From contig JAJYAS010000024.1 of NCBI GenBank assembly GCA_021779415.1, forward strand, positions 1-13,427: DNA of 13,427 nt, given 5' to 3'. The position numbers were made by a program, and so were the translations under genes. Below the pieces are notes generated by a model. It ran no database searches and was not told where the DNA came from. It worked only from the letters and a program-made list of their open reading frames with translations. The DNA comes from Bacillota bacterium (GTDB taxonomy: Bacteria > Bacillota_B > Desulfitobacteriia > Desulfitobacteriales > Desulfitobacteriaceae). Below, piece after piece: positions 1-5,229 of this stretch (positions within the stretch are counted from its first letter, which is position 1; every line of letters starts with the position of its first letter).

Positions 1-1
1 A

Positions 2-247
2 GAAGAAATTATCAAGCCCTTTGAAATCTATAAAAGTTATCGTTCCTCATTAATCTGGACAATTATTGTAACATTCACTGTTGGATTTGCAAACTTCTTT
101 ACAATCATCCAACCAGCCATTCAAGGCGACCTATCATCGACCCTTTGGAGTATTGCGGGACCGTTGTGCTTCTCCATTGTTGCATTGGTAATGTACAGAA
201 GTTATGAAATAAAAACGAAGAAGGTTATAATCGCCACAGCTAAATAA
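2..247 (+). CDS. C-terminal end of an unidentified membrane protein (5' end outside window)
   Basis: An open frame enters from the left edge and ends at TAA 245-247, giving the last 81 residues of a protein. Two hydrophobic stretches are visible: one around LIWTIIVTFTVGFANFFTII and one around SIAGPLCFSIVALVMYRS. They are joined by a short polar loop (QPAIQGDLSST) and followed by a basic tail (YEIKTKKVIIATAK). This is the usual look of the last two transmembrane helices of a small integral membrane protein with a cytoplasmic, positively charged C-terminus. I do not recognise the family. The hydrophobic pattern and codon-like composition support real coding, but no start is present in the window. 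Confidence 0.7.
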   Translation, partial: EEIIKPFEIYKSYRSSLIWTIIVTFTVGFANFFTIIQPAIQGDLSSTLWSIAGPLCFSIVALVMYRSYEIKTKKVIIATAK

Positions 248-254
248 ATACACA

Positions 255-296
255 CTAATAGAGCCACTTAGTTTATAAACTAAGTGGCTCTATTAG
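255..296. terminator. 42-bp perfect palindrome, possible terminator
   Basis: Two 21-base arms (CTAATAGAGCCACTTAGTTTA and its exact complement) meet with no spacer at 275/276, 8 bases after the stop of the upstream gene. As RNA this would fold into a very stable hairpin. There is no T-run after it on the plus strand, so it is not a textbook intrinsic terminator. It may instead protect the 3' end of the mRNA or be a protein-binding palindrome. Confidence 0.5.
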
Positions 297-383
297 CTCC
301 CTGGTATCGCTAGGGAAGTCAGATACATTCAAAACTTAGAAATTTCTGAAAAAGCATAAGTCAGGGAGGAGATGAATGAAATT

Positions 384-848
384 ATGGATCAGACAAGTTC
401 GTTAGAGTTGTATTCTAATATCCTGAGAAAGGCAAAAGATTTAGGAGCATCACTAGTTGGAATTGCAAATGTTGAAGACTTGAAAAAAGCACCTTCCTAT
501 ACGGTAGCGCCCATGATGCAAGCTTATGACGGTGTTGGCGTGAATAAAGAAAAGGTAGATAATCTAAAAAGCGGTGAAGTAAATTGGCCAGAAGGTGCAA
601 AGTCAGTCATTGTTATTGCGTATGCACACCCTGACAAAAAACCTGAACTGGATTATTGGTATGGAAGTCGAGACCCAATTGGCAATCCTTCGAGTGGGCC
701 TACAGCTTTTGATCCTTGCTCATTTTGTGATAAGAGATGCATCAGGTCTTGTCCACAGAATAGTTTCAGGGAACAAATATACACAACTCAACAATTTGGA
801 AGGGAAGAACTGCCAGGGAGAATTGGTGATTATGATCGGACAATATAA
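384..848 (+). pseudogene. Truncated QueG-like (epoxyqueuosine reductase-like) 4Fe-4S protein
   Basis: The N-terminal part (MDQTSSLELYSNILRKAKDL, then GASLVGIANVEDLKKAP, AYDGVGV and WPEGAKSVIVIAYAHP) reads like the start of QueG-like Fe-S proteins found in Desulfitobacterium/Desulfosporosinus. These are cobalamin- and Fe-S-dependent reductases of about 250-380 aa. After DPIGN (about nt 686) the sequence jumps directly to SSGPTAFDPCSFC, the cluster region that in the family lies much further downstream. The central domain is therefore missing, with the frame preserved. One cluster motif remains (C-x2-C-x3-C-x3-CP, nt about 717-755). The second cluster and C-terminus are lost at the TAA near 848. 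An ATG at 372 touches the GGGAGGAG ribosome site (364-371), so 384 is more likely, though its spacing is long. Probably non-functional; family assignment is from memory of related sequences. Confidence 0.65.
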
Positions 849-861
849 CTTTGGGCGCTCC

Positions 862-914
862 AACACATAGAGCTAACGACCGGACAACCGGACGAAGGCT
901 CTATGTGTTTTTTT
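862..914 (+). terminator. Rho-independent terminator after the QueG-like remnant
   Basis: Arms AACACATAGAGC (862-873) and GCTCTATGTGTT (898-909) form a 12-bp stem, followed by a run of seven T (908-914). The 24-base loop holds a tandem ACCGGACa/ACCGGACg repeat, which could form a small CCGG/CCGG stem of its own. The strong stem plus T-run make this a convincing intrinsic terminator. Confidence 0.85.
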
Positions 915-965
915 AAGCCGTCCGTTGGCTCGACAAGTTTGTTTTAATTTTTGTCGTAATGCATG

Positions 966-994
966 TACGTTTACTAGCCCCGTTGCATTTAATA
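966..994 (+). promoter_or_regulatory. Possible sigma-K-like promoter before the Cys-rich pair
   Basis: An AC at 967-968 lies 17 bases before CATTTAATA (986-994), close to the sporulation sigma-K pattern (AC, then CATAnnnTA) with one mismatch. The match is weak. It is noted because the downstream proteins resemble late spore-surface proteins. No good housekeeping promoter is visible here. Confidence 0.2.
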
Positions 995-1013
995 GAATAA
1001 AGGAGGGATTGTC

Positions 1014-1499
1014 TTGTCAGAACATTCTAACTGTGAAGCACTCGTTCACCAATTACTAGAAGTGGAAGCGCATGTCACTATTACACCACTTATAAAACAT
1101 GGAAAGCCAATAATATCTTGTGTTGAATCAGATATACAACCATGTTGTGACTCTGAAAAGGAAAAAGAAGAAAAATCGGAGACAGCAGCCAGAAAATGCA
1201 CGTTTACTGTGACTCAACTAATTTGTGTTGAAATTCCAATTGCGTTTGATGTAGAAGTTGATGTTGACCAAGGTATAGCCACGTGCTGTACGCCTGATTT
1301 TGGACCATGTAAAACTCCAAAGCCCCCTAAACCGCATGAATTAAAGGAACCTGCGAAGATCCCTAACATCATAAACTTTTTAAACCTTATAAACCTAAAG
1401 AATCTCCGAAACCTAGTGAATAAGGATATTTTTAGAAATAGCTTGTATCACATCGAGATTTTCCCGAATATAATGCATTACAAAATAAGAAAGGTGTGA
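1014..1499 (+). CDS. Cys-rich, possibly spore-surface protein with a frame change in its tail
   Basis: TTG start at 1014, placed by the ribosome site AGGAGGG (1001-1007) six bases upstream. Residues 1-100 align by eye with the first half of the next protein: ALVHQLLEVEAHVTITP against AIVHDTVCVQADVTISP, CTFTVTQLICVEIPIAF against CSFTVSQSICVQVPLTF, and a shared FGPC/VGPC end. No signal peptide is present, as expected for proteins deposited on spores inside the mother cell. The tail begins as Lys/Pro-rich (KTPKPPKPHELKEPAKIP) and then turns into Ile/Asn/Leu-rich sequence that looks out of frame. The -1 frame from 1385 reads PYKPKESPKPSE and stops at TAA 1421-1423. The intended product may therefore end at 1423. 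The spore role is inference. Confidence 0.65.
   Translation: MSEHSNCEALVHQLLEVEAHVTITPLIKHGKPIISCVESDIQPCCDSEKEKEEKSETAARKCTFTVTQLICVEIPIAFDVEVDVDQGIATCCTPDFGPCKTPKPPKPHELKEPAKIPNIINFLNLINLKNLRNLVNKDIFRNSLYHIEIFPNIMHYKIRKV
1379..1385 (+). other. TTTAAAC heptamer at the frame change (T TTA AAC)
   Basis: In the frame of the 1014 gene this reads T TTA AAC, which has the X XXY YYZ form of a -1 slippery site. Slipping back one base here would join the Lys/Pro-rich tail in frame 0 to PYKPKESPKPSE in the -1 frame, ending at 1423. A plain indel mutation is the simpler alternative. Confidence 0.3.
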
Positions 1500-1503
1500 T
1501 TCC

Positions 1504-2256
1504 ATGGCGAATCCTTGCGGTTGTGGAGAATCCATCTCCAATTCTCAACAAGATCAAATAGTAGAATGCCCAGCAATTGTTCATGATACAGTATGTGTGC
1601 AAGCTGACGTAACGATCAGTCCAAATGTAGTAGTTGGAAAAATTCAATCATTTTGCGTGGGCAGACCAATGATTGGGGCATGTCCGGGAACGCCATCGCC
1701 CACAGAGAACTGTAGTTTCACGGTTAGTCAAAGTATTTGTGTCCAGGTTCCGCTGACGTTCTCTGCTGTAGCTATAGCAGAACCAAGTGGTATTGTTTGC
1801 GGTACTCCAGAAGTAGGACCATGCCCAGTGACGACTGCCTGCACTCATACAATAGGTTTTTTTGCTAACCATTCAGATATAACGAACGCATTGATTACTG
1901 ATGCGGGTGGTTCAATCGTACTAGGTATTGATAATACAGGTGCAAGTTTTACTGTTACGACAACAAATGCGGGCGATGTTCTGTCATTCGATACGCCTAC
2001 ACCACCAGCACCAAGTTCACCTCCATTTGTTGGGCAATATCAAGTTCTTTATGCCCAGCTTCTCGCAGCTAATTTAAACGTATTGAGTGGAGCAACATGT
2101 GAATTTGCAACTGCGGCAATTGCTACAGCAAATTCGTTTTTAGCAGACTCTCCTTCAGGCGTTGGAATGGCGGGAGCACCAACCGTGCAAGCCCCATTGG
2201 CTGAATTCAACGAGGGCACAGCCCCAGGATGTCCTGCGCATTGTAATGAGGGATAA
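1504..2256 (+). CDS. Two-domain Cys-rich, possibly spore-surface protein
   Basis: ATG at 1504 with AAGGTG (1491-1496) seven bases upstream; it starts 5 bases after the previous gene's stop, so the two are probably co-transcribed. Residues 1-110 carry regularly placed cysteines and two beta-strand-rich units (CPAIVHDTVCVQADVTISP; CSFTVSQSICVQVPLTFSA) shared with the upstream gene. Residues 113-250 form a second domain starting CTHTIGFFANH and containing YAQLLAANLNVLSGATC, AIATANSFLA and APGCPAHC. I recall this general pattern (HTxGFWxNH ... QLLAAKLNV ... AN) from surface and collagen-like proteins of spore-forming Firmicutes. The Ala/Thr/Pro-rich, charge-poor composition and lack of a signal peptide fit a protein incorporated in the spore coat or exosporium. 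Function is not known to me; gene reality is clear. Confidence 0.8.
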   Translation: MANPCGCGESISNSQQDQIVECPAIVHDTVCVQADVTISPNVVVGKIQSFCVGRPMIGACPGTPSPTENCSFTVSQSICVQVPLTFSAVAIAEPSGIVCGTPEVGPCPVTTACTHTIGFFANHSDITNALITDAGGSIVLGIDNTGASFTVTTTNAGDVLSFDTPTPPAPSSPPFVGQYQVLYAQLLAANLNVLSGATCEFATAAIATANSFLADSPSGVGMAGAPTVQAPLAEFNEGTAPGCPAHCNEG

Positions 2257-2295
2257 GATAGATCTCATAGTAATGAGTTAGAAAACCTACTGTGC

Positions 2296-2334
2296 AATAA
2301 CCTTAGTCCAGTATTCAACCGGACTAAGGTTGTT
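2296..2334 (+). terminator. Hairpin terminator after the Cys-rich pair
   Basis: Core arms AACCTTAGTCC (2299-2309) and GGACTAAGGTT (2321-2331), extended by three more pairs including one G-T, enclose an 11-base loop. The following GTTCGATTT is only moderately T-rich. It lies between convergent genes and could serve both strands. Confidence 0.6.
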
Positions 2335-2391
2335 CGATTTACACTAGAATCTTAATGTGATTATAAAAGAAATTAAATGAAATGGACTTCT

Positions 2392-3717
2392 CTAATCGGA
2401 ATACTTTAGGCAAGTGTAGAATGAATCGTCGATAGGTACCAAGGCATCATTTACGATTAATGCACCGTAGTGTTGTAATTGAGAAAGAGATAGTTCGGAA
2501 TCGTCTGATAAAACTACTCCGGCCCTTCCGGGATAATATCTTAGGAATTTATAGAGAATTTCTGTGGACTCGGATTTAATCATAACTGGTTTTTTGATTA
2601 ACAACCCAAATTGGCTAGCAAAGCTCCTCACATCAAACGTTACATTGATATCGCCAAAATCCAATAAAAGGTAATCGATGCGCTCGGATTTGAATTCTCG
2701 AATTAAGCTAGAAAGGTCGCCGTTAATTAATGTAGTAACAGCATCTTGTGACAGCTTTTTAACCGAATAGTCCTTGTCTTGGCTAAGAACAAGATGATTA
2801 AAGGCTGAAGCAATTGTTGGCTTAAAGTTCAACTCTAACTCTGGAGTTTCTATTTCAGCAAGGTCCTTCTTAATCGCACGAATAAATTCTGGAGTAGTTC
2901 CACAACATCCACCAATAAGTCGTACACCATTTTCTACAAATTCTTTGGTATACGAACTAAATTGTTCTGGTTTTTGTTGATAGATGACCTCTCCATTCAC
3001 TAGTTCAGGCATCCCGGCATTTGCCTTTGCACAAAGAGGAATGGAGGCAACAGAATACATTTTCTTAATGGGTTCAATCAAACTATCTGGACCCCCTGAA
3101 CAGTTAGCACCTACGATAGCAACACCTAGGGATTGACAGACAATAGCACATACCTCTGCTGAATTACCAAACAGGGTACGACTATTGGCATTAAAGGTTA
3201 CCGAAGCAATAATAGGAAGATTTGTAGTTTCTTTAGCAGCTAATATAGCTGCCCTCAATTCATTTAAATCTGTAAATGTTTCAAAGTTAACAAGATCCGC
3301 ACCTGCATCTTCGATGGCCTTTAAGGGCTCTTCGAAAATACTATAGGCTTTATCAAAGCTTAGATTGCCTGAGGGTTCTAAAAACACACCGGTAGGACCC
3401 ACTGAAGCAGCAACGTATGTGTTTTCACCGGCTATTTCTTTCGCTAATTTCACACCAGCGAAGTTTAGTTCATATGTTTTATCCCCTAAACTATGCTTAT
3501 CTAAGGTAAGTCTATTGCCCGGAAACGTATTTGTTTGAATCACATCAGAGCCGGCTTGTTGGTATTCGTTATATAGATTTTTTACTTCCTCTGATTTTAA
3601 TAAATTCCAGGATTCTGAAGCTTCATTTCCGGTTAGACCTCTCTTTTGGAGCATGACCCCTTTAGAACCATCATATAATAAAACTCTTTCTTGAATGGAA
3701 ATTAGAAAACTCTTCAT
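2392..3717 (-). CDS. Homocysteine S-methyltransferase family protein (MetH N-terminal-like)
   Basis: The start ATG (3717-3715) has AAGGAGG (3731-3725) seven bases upstream; the stop is TAG. Residues 1-290 are a complete homocysteine S-methyltransferase TIM barrel, with LLYDGSKGVMLQKRG at the N-terminus, DVIQTNTFPGNR, and the three zinc-binding cysteines C206 (GANCSGG) and C271-C272 (GGCCGTTP), spaced as in MetH. It should therefore bind zinc and transfer a methyl group to homocysteine, making methionine. Residues 290-441 form a shorter domain (IDYLLLDFGDI, KKPVMIKSE, AGVVLSD) that resembles a shrunken pterin-binding barrel. There is no cobalamin domain, so a separate corrinoid protein or another methyl donor is needed. 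No S-box or other methionine riboswitch is visible upstream. It stands alone on this strand. Confidence 0.85.
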   Translation of the reverse strand: MKSFLISIQERVLLYDGSKGVMLQKRGLTGNEASESWNLLKSEEVKNLYNEYQQAGSDVIQTNTFPGNRLTLDKHSLGDKTYELNFAGVKLAKEIAGENTYVAASVGPTGVFLEPSGNLSFDKAYSIFEEPLKAIEDAGADLVNFETFTDLNELRAAILAAKETTNLPIIASVTFNANSRTLFGNSAEVCAIVCQSLGVAIVGANCSGGPDSLIEPIKKMYSVASIPLCAKANAGMPELVNGEVIYQQKPEQFSSYTKEFVENGVRLIGGCCGTTPEFIRAIKKDLAEIETPELELNFKPTIASAFNHLVLSQDKDYSVKKLSQDAVTTLINGDLSSLIREFKSERIDYLLLDFGDINVTFDVRSFASQFGLLIKKPVMIKSESTEILYKFLRYYPGRAGVVLSDDSELSLSQLQHYGALIVNDALVPIDDSFYTCLKYSD

Positions 3718-3991
3718 GATTTAGCCTCCTTGTAAGATCGAAATAATACAGTGGTCAATAACCTCAATACTAAACTAAGATTACCCCTTTTCGCAAACTA
3801 TTGGGTATTTGACTCGGAATTTTTTCAATCGGAAAGGTTGAATTAGTAACCTTGATTCCTTGTAAAAAATTATATCTACATTAATAAACCCTGATTTTAA
3901 AGGCATTTTGGTGTTTTTTGTAGGTATAAATTATTCCTAAAACTGAATTGCAAATTATTATTTTCGTGACTATTCAGGTACTCAGTTAATC

Positions 3992-4020
3992 AACCACAGA
4001 TTACACAGATTAACACAGAA
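3992..4020 (+). repeat. ACAGATT-type repeat, left copy
   Basis: AACCACAGATTACACAGATT followed by AACACAGAA is built from 10-12 base units around ACACAGATTA. Its reverse complement recurs at 4185-4214, so the two copies form inverted ends about 165 bases apart. Confidence 0.7.
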
Positions 4021-4184
4021 TAAATACATTTTGGCTCTAAACTACAAATCGCTTGTAACGAAATTGATATTCGCCAAAGTTGGTAAAAGGCCGATTTAAT
4101 CTTGTAGCATTGTTGAGATAATTGATAATTATCGCTTCTTCATTGACTCCCATCTTCGCCATTTTTCTATACTTAATCCTTCTT

Positions 4185-4214
4185 GATCTGTGGAATCTGT
4201 GTTAATCTGTGGTT
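4185..4214 (-). repeat. ACAGATT-type repeat, right inverted copy
   Basis: On the minus strand this reads AACCACAGATTAACACAGAT followed by TCCACAGATC, matching the left copy except for an extra A and few changes. A third, partial copy in the same orientation lies at 4234-4249. Confidence 0.7.
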
Positions 4215-4233
4215 TCTCTTATCGTTCTTTTCA

Positions 4234-4249
4234 TGTGTAATCTGTTGTT
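4234..4249 (-). repeat. ACAGATT-type repeat, partial third copy
   Basis: On the minus strand it reads AACAACAGATTACACA, one mismatch from the start of the left copy (AACCACAGATTACACA). It lies 20 bases beyond the right inverted copy, which suggests local duplication of the unit. Confidence 0.5.
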
Positions 4250-4392
4250 CCCCGTTCAGAATTCCCCACGGCTCTGAAAAGTCACTTATTTTTTTCCGTA
4301 TTTACAGCGTTTCTTCTTATAGGTATAAAAAAATGCGGGATTTTAGGTAAATAGGTCTTGCTCTCCCCCTCATAGTCAAATGAAACTTCTCG

Positions 4393-4923
4393 CTAGCGAC
4401 TGTAGCGACCTTGGTAACCGGGGAAGTTGTGTAATTCTTCGGGTGTAAGGAGCCTAAATCCCATTTTAGTCCAGAATGCACGAGCCTCAGCAACGGATCC
4501 GAGAACGATGTATTTGAAGCCCAAATCACTAGCAAAATCTATTAGCCATTTGACACAGAAAGTTCCAATCCCCTTTCTTATAAGATGAGAAGGTAATGTT
4601 AACCGGTCCACGTAAATGCCTTGTTTAGCGTTGCAGAAATGAAACAAGAACTGAGTAAAGTCTTCTTCGGTTGGAGCATCTAAACTTACAAAATCAGTCC
4701 CGTAATTCATTAATTTCAATTGAAGTTCGTAGTTTATATTTAAGGCGTCTTTTAACACTTCTGCCCTAAGTTGAATGTTTTCGTAGAACAAAACCATGTT
4801 TGCCTCTCTGGACCTAGGCGCTGACGGTTCATAAACGAAAATTCCAGTATCTTTTGGATCGTTACGTAAACCAAAATCTGAGAAAATGTTAGATATATAA
4901 ACATCGCAATTCTTGAGCAACAT
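4393..4923 (-). CDS. GNAT-family N-acetyltransferase
   Basis: ATG at 4923-4921 with AGAGGAG (4940-4934) ten bases upstream; stop TAG. The C-terminal half carries the GNAT acetyl-CoA site: an R-x-x-G-x-G/A-like loop (IRKGIGTF, R116-K-G118-I-G120) after a beta strand (IYVDRLTLP), then a helix (CVKWLIDFASDLGF), a strand (YIVLGSV), and the closing motif ARAFWTKMGFRLL. The protein should therefore transfer an acetyl group from acetyl-CoA to an amine. The N-terminal 90 residues (VYISNIFSDFGLRNDPKDTG and following) are not recognised and presumably set substrate choice, so the substrate cannot be named. At 176 aa it has normal single-domain GNAT length. It is separated from its neighbours by long intergenic regions and is probably transcribed alone. 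Confidence 0.8.
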   Translation of the reverse strand: MLLKNCDVYISNIFSDFGLRNDPKDTGIFVYEPSAPRSREANMVLFYENIQLRAEVLKDALNINYELQLKLMNYGTDFVSLDAPTEEDFTQFLFHFCNAKQGIYVDRLTLPSHLIRKGIGTFCVKWLIDFASDLGFKYIVLGSVAEARAFWTKMGFRLLTPEELHNFPGYQGRYSR

Positions 4924-4976
4924 TATAAACCCACTCCTCTCAAATGAATAAAAGCCTTCTGTTGGTTACAGCATAT

Positions 4977-4999
4977 GTATACAAAAAATGTTAGTATAC
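4977..4999. promoter_or_regulatory. Paired GTATAC sites upstream of the acetyltransferase
   Basis: Two GTATAC palindromes (4977-4982 and 4994-4999) lie 17 bases apart centre to centre, within 80 bases of the minus-strand acetyltransferase start. A TATACT that could act as a minus-strand -10 overlaps the distal one. This may be a regulator-binding site, but no matching -35 is clear. Confidence 0.25.
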
Positions 5000-5019
5000 C
5001 GAATATTTAAAAAATTTAA

Positions 5020-5127
5020 ACAGTCACTAAATACTTTAATGATTGCCATCCAGATGGATTTGTTGGAGCTTATATGCACACAACACCTTTAAAAAAAGGA
5101 AGAGAAAAAGCGAATCATTCATATTAA
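5020..5127 (+). pseudogene. Possible coding remnant (about 35 codons, no start)
   Basis: Between an in-frame TAA at 5017 and TAA at 5125 the frame reads TVTKYFNDCHPDGFVGAYMH followed by TTPLKKGREKANHSY. The composition looks protein-like (CHPDGFVGAYM) compared with the A/T-rich flanks, but there is no ribosome site and no proper start. It may be the tail of a decayed gene. I do not recognise it, and chance is possible. Confidence 0.2.
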
Positions 5128-5154
5128 CAATCATACAAAATACACTGTATTATC

Positions 5155-5184
5155 TTGAGTTTTTAGACAACCTCTGACGATAAT
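5155..5184 (+). promoter_or_regulatory. Sigma-A-type promoter of the VWA/tubulin-like operon
   Basis: TTGAGT (5155-5160) and GATAAT (5179-5184), each one mismatch from TTGACA/TATAAT, are separated by 18 bases and lie 46 bases before the VWA start. This is the best promoter candidate upstream of the three-gene operon. Confidence 0.5.
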
Positions 5185-5229
5185 AAAAATTACTATTTCT
5201 GAAAAATTCCAATGGGGGAGAATGATTTC

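Larger units (their letters stand above)
3718..4392. other. 675-base gene-free stretch with inverted repeats
   Basis: No convincing coding frame is seen between the two minus-strand genes. It holds a short AAGGTT/AACCTT hairpin (3834-3853), a GATAATT/AATTATC hairpin (4117-4133), a TTCAGA/TCTGAA pair (4255-4278), and the ACAGATT-type repeats listed separately. The part next to 3717 should contain the promoter of the methyltransferase gene, but no clear -35/-10 pair stands out. Confidence 0.6.

Noticed and set aside
595..870. Overlapping plus-strand frame in the QueG-like remnant
   Set aside because: Its sequence has no family character, whereas the main frame carries the Fe-S motif and conserved N-terminus.
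3718..3990. S-box (SAM) or T-box riboswitch before the homocysteine methyltransferase gene
   Set aside because: None of the conserved S-box or T-box core sequences and no terminator stem are visible on the minus strand.
3992..4249. CRISPR array
   Set aside because: The repeats are inverted, unequal and irregularly spaced, and no cas genes are nearby.
5212..5229. Upstream ATG as start of the VWA protein
   Set aside because: This ATG is overlapped by the ribosome site GGGGAG, and using it would put acidic residues ahead of a clean signal peptide.
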